From Gallionellaceae bacterium (lineage in GTDB: Bacteria > Pseudomonadota > Gammaproteobacteria > Burkholderiales > Gallionellaceae): a DNA stretch of 64,000 nt. Positions 26,820 to 36,771 of the stretch are shown piece by piece. The stretch spans positions 30,832-94,831 of the forward strand of contig DAIDMQ010000005.1 in assembly GCA_027448945.1 (NCBI GenBank), read 5' to 3'. Position 1 is the stretch's first letter. Each line of letters starts with the position of its first letter. The notes beneath the pieces are model-generated. The model worked only from the letters and a program-made list of their open reading frames with translations. It had not been told where the DNA came from and made no database searches. The translations under genes and the position numbers were made by a program.

Positions 26820-28628
26820 TCAATGTAATTGTTGATAGATCTTCTCCGCCAGCGCCTTGCTGATCCCATCGACCTGACACAATTGCTCAACGCTCGCTTG
26901 CTGTATCTCGCGCAATCCACCAAAATGCGTCAGCAAATTGCGCCTGCGTTTATCGCCGACGCCAGCAATCTCCGACAAGCTAGAGACCATGCGCGCCTTG
27001 CCGCGCTTGGCACGGTGACCGGTGATAGCGAAGCGATGCGCCTCATCGCGCACTTGCTGTATAAGGTGCAAAGCTGGGTTGTCACCGGACAGTCGTATCG
27101 CATCACGGTCTGGAAAAATCAATTGCTCCATGCCGACCTTACGCTCCACGCCTTTGGCAACACCAACCAGTGCAAGATCGTTCAGCCCCAATTCGTGCAT
27201 CACATCCATCGCGATATGTAGCTGCCCCAAACCACCGTCTATCAACACCAGATCGGGGCGTGCACCCTCACCTGCCGCCAACTTCTCATAGCGCCGCGTC
27301 AATGCCTGACGCATCGCAGCGTAGTCATCACCCGGCGTAATTCCTGTGATGTTGTAACGGCGGTATTGCGCGGAACGCATATCCAAATCTTCGTAGACCA
27401 CACAAGAAGCTTGGGTCGCCTCGCCCATGGTGTGGCTGATATCGAAGCACTCGATGCGTTGCATATCTGGCAAACCCACCAATTCGCGCAAAGTATCTAG
27501 GCGCAACTGCTGCCCGCCCTGCTGCATAGCACGCTGCTGCAACGCCAATAGCGCATTCTTCTCGGCCATCTCCAGCCATTGCTTCTTATCGCCAGATTGG
27601 GGAAGTGCGATGCGCACATTACGCCCTGCCTGTTCGCTGAGGAGTTCAACCAAAGCATCGTCCACACATTCAAGGTTCACGAGCAATATGGACGGCACGC
27701 CGCGGCTTAGATAATGCTGTGCGATAAAGGCAGACAGCACTTCTGGCAGCGTCAGCCCTTCCGCATGATCGGGGAAAAAGCTCTTGTCACCCAAATGACG
27801 ACCACCGCGCATCATCGCCAGATTGACACACACAGTTTCGTCCAATTGCATCACCGCGATGATGTCGGCATCGGTGGTGTTGCCGGTCGACTCCACGAAT
27901 TGTTTTTGCTGTACCACATGCAGATCGCGTAACTGATCGCGTAACACGGCGGCCTGCTCATAATGCATAGACTCTGCAGCCTGCTCCATCGCCGCACGCA
28001 AGGTCTGCTCGACCTCCTGATGCCTGCCGTTTAACAACAACACGGCATTGCGTATATCGGCCTGATAGTCTTCCTTGCTGATAAGATTCACACAGGGTGC
28101 GGTGCAACGATGGATCTGATGCAGCAAACAGGGACGGGTGCGATTGTTAAACACACTGTCTTCGCAGGTGCGTATGCGGAAGATCTTCTGCAACAACTGG
28201 CTGCTGTCCTTGGCGGCTTGGGCATTCGGGTACGGCCCAAAGTATTGATGCTGACGATTCGGCGTACCTCGAAAATAAGTCAGTCGCGGAAACTCCTGGC
28301 CCGTAAGCACAATATAAGGATAGGACTTGTCGTCGCGAAACAGGATGTTGTAACGCGGTTTGAGCGACTTGATGAGATTATTCTCCAGCAGCAAGGCCTC
28401 CGCTTCGGAGCGTGTCACCGTGGTCTCTATGCTCGCGATATGCGACACCATCAACCGAATCCGGGGCGAAATATTGGTCTTTTGGAAATACGAAGAAACG
28501 CGCTTCTTTAATTGCTTGGCTTTACCCACATACAAAACATTGCCCTGCTTATCGAAATAGCGATATACGCCAGGCAACAGCGGCAAGCTGGCGAGTATCG
28601 CTTTGGGATCGAAAGGTTCAGTTGCCAA
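26820..28628 (-). CDS. uvrC: Excinuclease ABC subunit C
   Basis: UvrC makes both incisions around DNA lesions in nucleotide excision repair. The 602 residues comprise an N-terminal GIY-YIG nuclease (P-G-V-Y-R-Y-F-D...V-L-Y-V-G-K-A near 19-38), a UvrB-binding UVR motif with a conserved cysteine cluster region (about 145-240), the RNase H-like nuclease with D-I-S-H and I-D-G-G-x-G-Q (about 395-470) and C-terminal helix-hairpin-helix motifs (about 545-600). Its ATG overlaps the upstream uracil-DNA glycosylase stop by 11 bases, so two DNA repair enzymes are coupled. Confidence 0.96.
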   Translation of the reverse strand: MATEPFDPKAILASLPLLPGVYRYFDKQGNVLYVGKAKQLKKRVSSYFQKTNISPRIRLMVSHIASIETTVTRSEAEALLLENNLIKSLKPRYNILFRDDKSYPYIVLTGQEFPRLTYFRGTPNRQHQYFGPYPNAQAAKDSSQLLQKIFRIRTCEDSVFNNRTRPCLLHQIHRCTAPCVNLISKEDYQADIRNAVLLLNGRHQEVEQTLRAAMEQAAESMHYEQAAVLRDQLRDLHVVQQKQFVESTGNTTDADIIAVMQLDETVCVNLAMMRGGRHLGDKSFFPDHAEGLTLPEVLSAFIAQHYLSRGVPSILLVNLECVDDALVELLSEQAGRNVRIALPQSGDKKQWLEMAEKNALLALQQRAMQQGGQQLRLDTLRELVGLPDMQRIECFDISHTMGEATQASCVVYEDLDMRSAQYRRYNITGITPGDDYAAMRQALTRRYEKLAAGEGARPDLVLIDGGLGQLHIAMDVMHELGLNDLALVGVAKGVERKVGMEQLIFPDRDAIRLSGDNPALHLIQQVRDEAHRFAITGHRAKRGKARMVSSLSEIAGVGDKRRRNLLTHFGGLREIQQASVEQLCQVDGISKALAEKIYQQLH

Positions 28629-29259
28629 GATGTGCGGAGACGCTCCCGATCACATCCTCGAACATGGCTGTGGTCAGGCGTTTGGTCTGGGTGTTGTAGC
28701 GACTACAATGATAACTATCAAACAAAGTCGCGCCGTTAGGCAATTGATGACGCGCAGCATGTCCGAAAACATATTCAGACTTGCGGCATTTCAAGGCCAT
28801 TAGCACCGCATTGTGCGCGATGGTACCCAAAGCCATGATTGCCGCACCCTGCGGAAGCAAAGCAAGCTCCTGTGTGAGATATCCATTGCACTGCTTAATC
28901 TCGCTGGTCTCAGGCTTATTCTGCGGCGGCAGACAGCGCACTGCATTGGTAATGCGGCAGCCAATCAAGCTCAACTCCGCATTCGCCTCGCCCGCGTCAT
29001 TCAGCGGACGGGGGCTGGTCGCAAAGCCGAACTTGTGCAAAGTGCCATATAGCAGATCACCGGCATAATCACCGGTGAAGGGTCTGCCAGTACGATTCGC
29101 GCCGTGCATACCTGGTGCCAACCCCACCATCAGAAAGGGCGTGCCCGCCACACCGAATGAAGGCACGGGCAAGGCAAAATAGGCAGGATGCTCGACCTTG
29201 ACCTCATCCAAAAAGGTCGCAAGACGAGGACACTGCCTACAACCCAGCGCAATTGTCAT
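28618..29259 (-). CDS. Uracil-DNA glycosylase, family 5 (UdgB-like)
   Basis: This iron-sulfur glycosylase removes uracil and other deaminated bases from DNA. I chose the ATG at 29257-29259, which forms a four-base ATGA overlap with the upstream gene and gives 213 residues; the open frame runs further upstream inside that gene. C7 and C10 (G-C-R-Q-C) plus two cysteines in [10 protein letters not shown] make four cluster ligands. The active-site block [16 protein letters not shown] is the family 5 pattern, with a histidine in the C-terminal D-S-Y-H-C-S-R-Y motif. Confidence 0.93.
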   Translation of the reverse strand: MTIALGCRQCPRLATFLDEVKVEHPAYFALPVPSFGVAGTPFLMVGLAPGMHGANRTGRPFTGDYAGDLLYGTLHKFGFATSPRPLNDAGEANAELSLIGCRITNAVRCLPPQNKPETSEIKQCNGYLTQELALLPQGAAIMALGTIAHNAVLMALKCRKSEYVFGHAARHQLPNGATLFDSYHCSRYNTQTKRLTTAMFEDVIGSVSAHLGN

Positions 29260-31385
29260 GGAGAGGTATGACCGAAGAAACCGTAATACCACAACACACC
29301 CACCGAGCAGATGCCCAATGCAATGATGACATAGAACGGCCACAAAGATTTTTTATCTGCGTAAGGATCGGCCAGTGAGCGGCGCGCGCCTGCTGGCAGA
29401 GTCCCCAGTCCTGTGAGAGAAGTACCAAATGGAATATTGATCCTGGCGCGCGCATTGATTGCCCAACCATTGGCATCCAAGATAGGCGCCAGATTGCGGT
29501 TCTTCAATTTGAACCATGCCAAGATCACGGCAGGTCCTGATACTAGCAACATCATACCGACCAAGGCCAAAGGCATTTGCCAGAACTTAAGGCTCAACAT
29601 GCCCGCCACCACTGAGGCCAAGATACCGCCTATCGCGCCTATCGCCAGACCAATCGCAGCAAATATACCGGCAAATTTACCCACATCGAAAGCTGGCTTG
29701 GCTGCTGCCGGTGCGGCAACCGACTTACCATGCTCCACTGCGCCGCTGGCCAATTTTGCATCAACAGCATTGGCCTTGGAGGCAGCCAGCTTCTGTATCT
29801 GTTCACTAATCATCTTCACCAGTTTCTTGTAGGGTGACCAGAAGGCCTGACGCAGACTGATGGGGTTATCTATGATGCGTACGATGTTGGCGTCCCAGTC
29901 GCGACCGGCACGGTCATAAAACACACCGTTACGTCCTACCATCAAAAAATCTGCATCGCCTGAAGTGAAAGCCGCAGCGATGTTCATTTTCTCCTTACCC
30001 GCATTGCGCGTACATTCGCAATACACCAGACAGATACCACCCATATTCGCGAAACTGGCATGTTTGCCCACATCATCGACCTTGATGCATAGCTCGCAAC
30101 TACGACCATCCAAGTACAAGCTGCCGACTTGGAAGATTGCCTTGTCTTTGCCAGTGTAGAAGTTACGGAATGAAATGAAGTTGTTCACCAACAGATACAG
30201 ATTCCGGTTGTAGCGCAGCAGTCTCTCCACCGAACGGATTGCCTTCACTTCCGTCTCGACTGCCTTGTCTTGAGCGATCAGGTCGTTAATCGCAGCCTGA
30301 TGATTGCCTGCCAACAATTGGGTAATCCTGTCCATGCCCAAGGAAGCGACGGAAGTCTCCGGCTTATTGGCTTGCCATGTAGCGTAGGCATTGAAGCGTT
30401 CGCATACCGACTGCCAGTCAGCCGCCGACAAGCCGGCTTTGTCACCCAACAACGGGATCAGCACTTTCGTTTGCAAGGCAGCAACACGCGCAGCCCAGAC
30501 CGGATTGAGTCCGCTACGCAATGGCAATGCTTTATCCGCTGCAATGGTGGCGAGCGGGAAACCTTCAATCTCGGCGTTTTTTGCAGATAGACTCAGGGCC
30601 GCCAGTTGCTGATAGTCAGCCGTCGCACGACTCAGGGGTTCGGCGGCACGCGCATCGTAAGCAGCCAGCTGGCAACGTGTAAAGTAATCGTCCAACTTGG
30701 CACGCACAGCGTTGAAAACAGCGGCAGCCTCTTCTGTCGCATCCCCCAGCAGCATTGCCGTTCCAGTAACCGTCTTGTACCAGTCCGAATACGCACCCAA
30801 CTCAGCAAAGAATTTTTCGCTTAAATTGGCATCGATACCTGCATCGCCGGACATATCCACTAGCGAGCCCATGCACTTCATTGCATCTTCGACAGTTGCC
30901 CTAACCGCCGCATCGTCTATCTGTTTGGCAGCGACTACGCCATCGCCGTTAAAGCGCAAGGCAGCGACGAAATTCTCGATGTCCGCCATATCAGCCAAAG
31001 AGATTTCCAGAGCATCGGGCTTACCCAGACTTTTAAGGATGTGACGCGCTGAAGACAGAACATGCTTGCCCTCTTCAGTGCTGTCGTCGATATCGTTGAG
31101 GGACAACTTGTCGGCGCCTCGCACCAGTACATCAGCATCCTTAAGCAATCCACCCACCCATGAGATAGCAGCCAGCACTTCGTTCGCGCGAACACGACCA
31201 TCACTATCACTGTCTATCATGTCCAGCGTCTTGTTATCGAACTCGATGCCACGTGTCGGGCAACTCAACGCCACCCACAACTTCTGATCCAGCTCTTTGA
31301 GTGCCAACAGATCAGCGCCCTTATCCAGTTGCACCTGATCGAAACCGCCTGCGCGGAAAAAACTCCATGAATGCGTAGCTGACAT
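29256..31385 (-). CDS. EF-hand-containing membrane protein of unknown function
   Basis: A 709-residue protein I cannot assign to a characterised family. A canonical EF-hand calcium loop lies at residues 58-69 (D58, D60, D62, E69), with a second, degenerate acidic loop near 145-155. The middle is helical and soluble-looking. A conserved-looking cysteine block follows near 435-465 (S-C-E-L-C and C-L-V-Y-C-E-C). An A/K-rich linker leads to three membrane helices at about 571-597, 604-625 and 681-704. There is no signal peptide, so the large N-terminal part is probably cytoplasmic. Its stop overlaps the glycosylase start (ATGA). Calcium- or metal-dependent sensing is a guess from motifs. Confidence 0.8.
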   Translation of the reverse strand: MSATHSWSFFRAGGFDQVQLDKGADLLALKELDQKLWVALSCPTRGIEFDNKTLDMIDSDSDGRVRANEVLAAISWVGGLLKDADVLVRGADKLSLNDIDDSTEEGKHVLSSARHILKSLGKPDALEISLADMADIENFVAALRFNGDGVVAAKQIDDAAVRATVEDAMKCMGSLVDMSGDAGIDANLSEKFFAELGAYSDWYKTVTGTAMLLGDATEEAAAVFNAVRAKLDDYFTRCQLAAYDARAAEPLSRATADYQQLAALSLSAKNAEIEGFPLATIAADKALPLRSGLNPVWAARVAALQTKVLIPLLGDKAGLSAADWQSVCERFNAYATWQANKPETSVASLGMDRITQLLAGNHQAAINDLIAQDKAVETEVKAIRSVERLLRYNRNLYLLVNNFISFRNFYTGKDKAIFQVGSLYLDGRSCELCIKVDDVGKHASFANMGGICLVYCECTRNAGKEKMNIAAAFTSGDADFLMVGRNGVFYDRAGRDWDANIVRIIDNPISLRQAFWSPYKKLVKMISEQIQKLAASKANAVDAKLASGAVEHGKSVAAPAAAKPAFDVGKFAGIFAAIGLAIGAIGGILASVVAGMLSLKFWQMPLALVGMMLLVSGPAVILAWFKLKNRNLAPILDANGWAINARARINIPFGTSLTGLGTLPAGARRSLADPYADKKSLWPFYVIIALGICSVGVLWYYGFFGHTSP

Positions 31386-31501
31386 ACCTATCTCCTGATG
31401 TTGTTATGTGTGTAAAGAAAAGAGAAACTGAAAGCAAAAAACGCGATGATTATACTCAAGCTCGCGACTATAGCTGCCGTGTCCAGCCTTGCAATGAAAA
31501 G

Positions 31502-32347
31502 CTAATCCTCGCTGGACTCCAAGGTGTAATGCGCATGCACATCCTGAGCCAGATGCTTGCTCAAATAAGGCATAACTTCCTGTAATACACCATGCAAGGT
31601 CCAGGGCGGATTAAGAATGAACATCCCACTGCCATGCATACCAAAGCCTTCCGCACTCGGCTGCTGCACGGTAAGCGCAACATGTAGCCAACTCTTGACC
31701 GGCAGATGCTTGAGATTCTCAGGCAGTTGTTGCGCATCAGAACGCTGTAACTGCGGATACCAGACTGCATACACGCCATTGGCGAAACGGTCCAGGCCCT
31801 CGCCCAAAGCCGTCACCACACGCTGGTAATCCTGCTTCTCTTCATAGGGGGGATCAATCAACACCAGCGCACGGCGCGGTGGAGGTGGCAGCAAAGCCTT
31901 GAGCGCACCAAATCCGTCAGCTTGATACATCAACACTTGCGAGCCCTGCCCAGCAAAGTTCTCCTGCAATATTTCGTAATCAGTAGGATGTAACTCATAT
32001 AGACGCAACTTGTCCTGTGCACGCATAATTTCAAGCGCCACTAGCGGCGAGCCTGGATATAAACTCATCTGACCGTCACTATTCAGCGCCTTCACCAGCG
32101 CCACATAGTCTGCCAAGGCAACAGGCAAATCGTCGCGATTCCACAAGCGTGCAATGCCGCTTTCATACTCGGCATTCTGTGTCGCATAACCACTATCCAA
32201 GGAGTAGCAACCCGCCCCGGCATGGGTATCGATATACCAATAGGGTTTGTCCTTTTGTCCTAGATAACGCAGCAACTGCATCTCTACAAAGTGTTTCAAT
32301 ACATCGGCGTGATTGCCGGCGTGGAAAGCGTGGCGGTAACTCAGCAT
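31502..32347 (-). CDS. rlmJ: 23S rRNA (adenine(2030)-N(6))-methyltransferase RlmJ
   Basis: RlmJ methylates A2030 of 23S rRNA. The 281 residues begin with the diagnostic M-L-S-Y-R-H-A-F-H-A-G-N-H-A-D-V-L-K-H and contain the catalytic D-P-P-Y motif (about residue 165) used by N6-adenine methyltransferases, plus the SAM region D-T-H-A-G-A-G. It diverges from the permease gene at 32483 across a gap holding a striking inverted repeat. Confidence 0.95.
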   Translation of the reverse strand: MLSYRHAFHAGNHADVLKHFVEMQLLRYLGQKDKPYWYIDTHAGAGCYSLDSGYATQNAEYESGIARLWNRDDLPVALADYVALVKALNSDGQMSLYPGSPLVALEIMRAQDKLRLYELHPTDYEILQENFAGQGSQVLMYQADGFGALKALLPPPPRRALVLIDPPYEEKQDYQRVVTALGEGLDRFANGVYAVWYPQLQRSDAQQLPENLKHLPVKSWLHVALTVQQPSAEGFGMHGSGMFILNPPWTLHGVLQEVMPYLSKHLAQDVHAHYTLESSED

Positions 32348-32376
32348 GATTACGCGTGGGGAATTTAAGCAGTTCG

Positions 32377-32448
32377 TAATTGTGCCATGAGCGCTATCAC
32401 CCTACACAACATGAATTCACTTTTTTACGCGCAAAGCTGGCACAATTA
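32377..32448. repeat. Spaced 11-bp inverted repeat between rlmJ and the permease gene
   Basis: TAATTGTGCCA at 32377-32387 is perfectly inverted as TGGCACAATTA at 32438-32448. Arm centres are 61 bases apart, close to six helical turns. Both arms lie in the divergent promoter region, suggesting a pair of operator half-sites or a long-loop RNA stem. Confidence 0.7.
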
Positions 32449-32482
32449 GGACATAACGACACGCACTCCATTGATCGCCAAC

Positions 32483-33160
32483 ATGGAAATCTACTCTAAA
32501 ATCTTTAGCAACGATGGCTTGTTGATCTGCAACTATCTGTTCGCCTTCATCCTATTGCGCGCCATCTGGACCGCCCCTTGGAAGAGTTTTCTAAGCAATC
32601 ATGTGCGCTTCAACGCACTGATCGGCCTGACCATATGGCTGGCCGCTTTGTGGTTCTTTCCGGTGGGTGTGCGTGAAGGACTAAAACTGCACCCGCTGGG
32701 CGCAACGCTGTGCTTTCTGATGTTCGACTGGCAGATCGCCACCCTAATGTTAAGCGGCATCTTGTTAGGCTCGCTCTACCACCATCACGACAACTTCATT
32801 GTGTTTGGCAACATCGGTCTGGTGATGATCGCCCTGCCTATCGCAGCCAGCTGGTTAGGACTACGTTTGTTTTACCGCTTTGGCAAACCCAACTACTTCG
32901 GCTTCGTGATTTGGAACGGCTATACAATGGGCGCTTTGACCATGACACTTTCCGCAATCGTCAACGGTTGGATTATCCTCGCCAGCGGCACTCAATCAGC
33001 CTTTACCATGCAAAATGTGTACTGGAACTACCTGCCCATCATCATCTCTATAGAATCCGTGCTCACTGGCGCATTCATTTCAGGCTTCGCCGTCGCCCTC
33101 CCCGACTCTGTCACCCATTTCGACAAAGACATCTACTATCCTGAGAAGCCCGACAAGTAA
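32483..33160 (+). CDS. Solitary CbiM-like energy-coupling factor permease
   Basis: A 225-residue integral membrane protein with about six hydrophobic helices. The block H-P-L-G-A-T-L-C-F-L-M-F matches the metal-binding H-x-L-x-G-x-x-x-x-L-x-G-x-x-A neighbourhood of the CbiM/NikM S-component family only in part, and the histidines H-H-H-D near residue 100 could ligate metal. CbiM proteins import Co2+ or Ni2+ with CbiQ and an ATPase, none of which is nearby. I preferred ATG 32483 over TTG 32471. Function as a metal or vitamin uptake component is inferred from fold only. Confidence 0.65.
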   Translation: MEIYSKIFSNDGLLICNYLFAFILLRAIWTAPWKSFLSNHVRFNALIGLTIWLAALWFFPVGVREGLKLHPLGATLCFLMFDWQIATLMLSGILLGSLYHHHDNFIVFGNIGLVMIALPIAASWLGLRLFYRFGKPNYFGFVIWNGYTMGALTMTLSAIVNGWIILASGTQSAFTMQNVYWNYLPIIISIESVLTGAFISGFAVALPDSVTHFDKDIYYPEKPDK

Positions 33161-33194
33161 CAGAGCCAAATACATAGTCAAACGATAGACTGAC

Positions 33195-33221
33195 TTGGGG
33201 TTTAATCTGCAAACCAGTTTT
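33195..33221. terminator. Weak hairpin between convergent genes
   Basis: GGTTT (from about 33198) pairs with AAACC and is followed on the plus strand by AGTTTTTC, between the permease gene and the DUF455 gene. The stem is only 5 bp, so termination strength is doubtful. Confidence 0.35.
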
Positions 33222-34025
33222 TCAACCTAATGCTTGCAACTCTGCCTCGCTGAAACCTGCCGCCCTACGCGCTTCCAAATTGAAGGGGCCGCGTGGCACA
33301 GGTGCCGCATATTGCAAAGCGAGTTTGGCATAGGTAGCGACAGGTTCCAGATCACGTTGCGCGCATAGATAGGCGTACCAGCGATTGCCTATACTCACAT
33401 GTCCAACCTCTTCGCGCAAAATCACATCCATAATCTCGGCCGCCCTGATTTCTCCCGCTTGTGCCAGCTTAGCGCGCACCTTGGGCGTAGCGTCCAAACC
33501 ACGCGCCTCCATGGTCCTGGGCACAAGTGCAATACGCGCCAGTACATCGCCACGCGTCTTTTCAGCCATCTCCCACAAGCTGTTATGTGCGGGGAAATCA
33601 CCATAGTGATAGCCCAAAGTATTGAGATGCGCAGCCAACATCGAATAATGCTGCGCCTCTTCGTCCGCCACACTTAGCCAGTCGGTGTAGTAGTCAGCGG
33701 GCATGGCGGTAAAACGCCACACCGCATCCAGCGCCAGATTGATGGCATTAAATTCGATATGTGCCATCGCGTGTATCAAGGTGGCGCGCCCTTCTGGCGT
33801 AACCATAGACCTGTGCTTCAAATCTTTAGGTAATACCAGCTCGGGACGTGCCGGACGACCAGGAATAGTGTTCGGTGCGACGATGACGGCAGTCGTATCC
33901 AAGCGCATCCCGCCCGCAGCCCAACAACGGGCTAGTGCACGAACGTTGTTTGCTTTGATGCTGGCATCGGTCTCCACCAATGCCACCAAGGCTGCATGTC
34001 TCAACTCCTTGTCTGAGTTCATCAA
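33222..34025 (-). CDS. DUF455 ferritin-like domain protein
   Basis: A 267-residue protein of the DUF455/COG2833 ferritin-like family. Expected diiron helices carry E/H residues: H-A-M-A-H-I-E-F-N-A-I-N (about 86-97), D-E-E-A-Q-H-Y (about 124-130), and I-L-R-E-E-V-G-H-V-S-I-G (about 205-216). Structural relatives store iron or act as diiron oxidases; the substrate of this family is unknown. Its ATG overlaps the PilZ-protein stop by four bases (ATGA type), making it the last gene of the secretin-rep-PilZ-DUF455 group. Confidence 0.88.
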   Translation of the reverse strand: MMNSDKELRHAALVALVETDASIKANNVRALARCWAAGGMRLDTTAVIVAPNTIPGRPARPELVLPKDLKHRSMVTPEGRATLIHAMAHIEFNAINLALDAVWRFTAMPADYYTDWLSVADEEAQHYSMLAAHLNTLGYHYGDFPAHNSLWEMAEKTRGDVLARIALVPRTMEARGLDATPKVRAKLAQAGEIRAAEIMDVILREEVGHVSIGNRWYAYLCAQRDLEPVATYAKLALQYAAPVPRGPFNLEARRAAGFSEAELQALG

Positions 34026-34735
34026 TAGCTCTGTGATTGTTCCAGCAGTTCGTTATAAACAAAGGCCAGTAAAGGAATGGATTGTTCGGGGCGTATATCG
34101 ACGAACTGCAAGCCTATGTTATACAACATGTCTTCCGCCGTTTCGCCGCTTTGCTCTTGTTGCAGCAATCGTATGATGGCTTTCAACTCAAACAAAGTCT
34201 CGATCTCGCCTATCTTCGCCTTGAATTTGAACACAATGTGTTGGCCTTTTACACCCGGTGCACTCTTAGCAGTGAGCATTGCGCCGCCCACGCTTAGATT
34301 GATAATGGTCGCCGCCACATGAATGGCCTGATCTTCGCAGCGTGTAATCGCCGCCACCAGTCGTACCGCAGCTCGCGCACCTTTGCGCACCACCAATGAT
34401 TTGACTTGTTTGGGGTAGGAAAGATGCAGATGCGGATAAGGCGTGTTGGCACTTTTAATCAGCTGGGTTTGGAAGGCGAAGGCACTCTTGCCCGAGAAGG
34501 TTCTGAACACAAAAGTCTGCCCCTCGCGCATCAACAGATACTTTCCTTCTTCCATCGGCGTAGACACAATGACACTGCGACCACGTGCTATACCAATCAG
34601 ACGGACCGAGTAACGCATATCTCCGCTGCTACTCAGCGACTGTAGCTGCACCATATCGGCGATTTGAAGATGCGCCTCTTCCAAGATGATCTGTGTGCCA
34701 CCACTCTCTTCACTCATGGACTTATCAGCGGCCAT
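34022..34735 (-). CDS. PilZ-domain protein (YcgR-like flagellar brake architecture)
   Basis: A 237-residue protein with an N-terminal YcgR-like beta domain (about 20-110) and a C-terminal PilZ domain (about 112-232). The c-di-GMP-binding pieces are both present: R-x3-R as V-R-K-G-A-R (about 115-120) and the loop I-N-L-S-V-G-G-A-M-L, an acceptable [D/N]-x-S-x-x-G. It therefore likely senses c-di-GMP and, by family analogy, slows flagellar motors or adjusts surface behaviour. It follows rep by 31 bases and overlaps the DUF455 gene. Confidence 0.85.
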   Translation of the reverse strand: MAADKSMSEESGGTQIILEEAHLQIADMVQLQSLSSSGDMRYSVRLIGIARGRSVIVSTPMEEGKYLLMREGQTFVFRTFSGKSAFAFQTQLIKSANTPYPHLHLSYPKQVKSLVVRKGARAAVRLVAAITRCEDQAIHVAATIINLSVGGAMLTAKSAPGVKGQHIVFKFKAKIGEIETLFELKAIIRLLQQEQSGETAEDMLYNIGLQFVDIRPEQSIPLLAFVYNELLEQSQSY

Positions 34736-34766
34736 CTTTATTCTCCATCCGGAATTTCTGCCTAAA

Positions 34767-36758
34767 TCATTCGGTTTTATTCAGCATTGCTTTCAATCTG
34801 GCCAGCTTGTCCATGCCCTCACTCTTAGTCACAGTAGATACAGCCTCGGCATGTCCGCCCGCATACGTCAATTCGCGCTCTGGCATCTCGTCCAGAAAAC
34901 GACTGGGTTCGCAGGCATACCAATCTTTGCCGCGGCGGCGGCGATTGCAATAGCTAATCTGCAAACTGCGCTCGGCACGCGTGATGCCCACATACATCAG
35001 ACGACGCTCTTCCTCTATGCCCTTCTCGTCGCTTTCACGAAAAGGCAGGATGTCTTCTTCCACGCCGATGATGAATACATGCGGGTACTCCAAGCCCTTG
35101 GCTGCATGCAAGGTGGACAGCGACACCGCATCTATCTCCTGCTCCTTACCTTCCAGCATATTAATTAGCGCAATGGTCTGCACCATGTCCAGCAAGGACT
35201 TTTCATCAGCTTCAGCCTTGCGTTTAATCCATGCGATGAAGTCCTGCACGTTCTTCCATTTTCCTTCGGCCTGCCGTGACTCGTGCGAGTCATACAGCCA
35301 AGCCTCGTAATTGATTGCACGTAGCAACTCATCTAGCAATTCGGCACACGGGTCTTTATCGGCACGTTCTTGCAAGCGATTAATGAAATTGCAGAACATC
35401 ATTAGGTCTTGATACTGCTGCGGTGACAACAGTTCTTCCATCTTGTGCTCGAAGGCTGCCGCGAACAGACTGAGATGGCGAATGCCCGCGTAGCTGCCGA
35501 GTTTTTCTAGTGTGGCATTACCTACGCCGCGTTTGGGCGTGGTGATGGCACGCACGAAGGCGGGATCATCATCGGTATTCGCCAACAGACGCAGATAAGA
35601 AACGATGTCTTTGATCTCGGCTTTATCGAAAAAGGATGTACCACCACTCACCGTATAGGGGATGCGCTGGGCGCGTAGCTGCTCCTCAAACACCCGCGAC
35701 AGATAATTACTACGATACAGAATGGCGTAATCGGAGTAGCGCGTGCGATGTTCGAACTTATGCGCCAACAGCTTCATCACCACGCTCTCAGCTTCATGTT
35801 CATCATCTTTGGCGGCGTAAATGCGTACCGTGTCACCTATGCCATGCTCACTCCATAACTTCTTCTCGAACACTTTGGTATTGTGATTGATGAGATGGTT
35901 GGCGACGGTAAGAATGCGTTGCGAAGAGCGATAGTTCTGCTCCAGTTTGATGACTTTGAGGTTGCCAAAATCGTTACGCAAATTATGCAGATTCTCTATG
36001 CTCGCACCACGCCAGGCATAGATGGCTTGATCATCGTCACCCACCGCAGTGAAGGCGGCACGTTTACCGGCCAGCAATTTGGTCAGTTTATATTGGCAGT
36101 CGTTGGTATCTTGGTATTCGTCTATCAACAAATAGCGCAGCTTTTGTTGCCAGCGTGACAAAGCCTCAGGGTGTTGTTTAAACAGTTCGACCGGCAGATG
36201 AATGAGGTCATCGAAGTCCACCGCCTGATAGGCGCGCAAAGTCTCCTGATAACGGCCATAGATGCGTGCATGCACCTTCTCTTCTTCGCTCTTAACGTTT
36301 TCAAGTGCCTCGTGCGGTGCAATAAAGGCGGACTTCCAATTCGAGAGTTGCGTCTGTAAGTCGCGCAACTCCTGCTTATCACCCGAGTTGGTCAACTCAC
36401 TCAATATCTTCCACACATCGCTGGAATCAAGGATGGAGAATTTTGGCTTATAACCCAACAAGCCACCCTCGGCACGCAGGATGTTCATACCCAGGGAATG
36501 AAAGGTGCTGACCACCAGCCCCTTGGCCTGCTTGCCCTGCAACAAGCTGCCCACGCGTTCGCGCATCTCAGTGGCGGCCTTGTTGGTGAAGGTAATGGCA
36601 GCCACATTGCGCGCCTCATAGCCGCATTCCTGCACTAGATAAGCGATCTTGTGCGTGATGACGCGGGTCTTGCCGCTCCCCGCACCGGCCAGCACCAGCA
36701 ATGGCCCATCCAAATAGGTCGCCGCTGCGCGTTGCACGGGATTGAGTTTGCTTAACAT
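34767..36758 (-). CDS. rep: ATP-dependent DNA helicase Rep
   Basis: Rep is a 3'-5' superfamily 1A helicase that clears proteins ahead of replication forks. The 663 residues fit Rep rather than the longer UvrD. Visible helicase motifs are Q-motif L-N-P-V-Q-R-A-A, Walker A G-A-G-S-G-K-T (about 25-31), D-E-Y-Q-D-T-N (motif II), G-D-D-D-Q-A-I-Y-A-W-R-G-A (motif III), and C-terminal V-x-L-S-T-L-H-A-A-K-G-L-E-Y and Y-V-G-I-T-R-A. It lies 13 bases after the secretin-like gene and upstream of the PilZ gene. Confidence 0.93.
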   Translation of the reverse strand: MLSKLNPVQRAAATYLDGPLLVLAGAGSGKTRVITHKIAYLVQECGYEARNVAAITFTNKAATEMRERVGSLLQGKQAKGLVVSTFHSLGMNILRAEGGLLGYKPKFSILDSSDVWKILSELTNSGDKQELRDLQTQLSNWKSAFIAPHEALENVKSEEEKVHARIYGRYQETLRAYQAVDFDDLIHLPVELFKQHPEALSRWQQKLRYLLIDEYQDTNDCQYKLTKLLAGKRAAFTAVGDDDQAIYAWRGASIENLHNLRNDFGNLKVIKLEQNYRSSQRILTVANHLINHNTKVFEKKLWSEHGIGDTVRIYAAKDDEHEAESVVMKLLAHKFEHRTRYSDYAILYRSNYLSRVFEEQLRAQRIPYTVSGGTSFFDKAEIKDIVSYLRLLANTDDDPAFVRAITTPKRGVGNATLEKLGSYAGIRHLSLFAAAFEHKMEELLSPQQYQDLMMFCNFINRLQERADKDPCAELLDELLRAINYEAWLYDSHESRQAEGKWKNVQDFIAWIKRKAEADEKSLLDMVQTIALINMLEGKEQEIDAVSLSTLHAAKGLEYPHVFIIGVEEDILPFRESDEKGIEEERRLMYVGITRAERSLQISYCNRRRRGKDWYACEPSRFLDEMPERELTYAGGHAEAVSTVTKSEGMDKLARLKAMLNKTE

Positions 36759-36771
36759 GTACTGCTAACCC

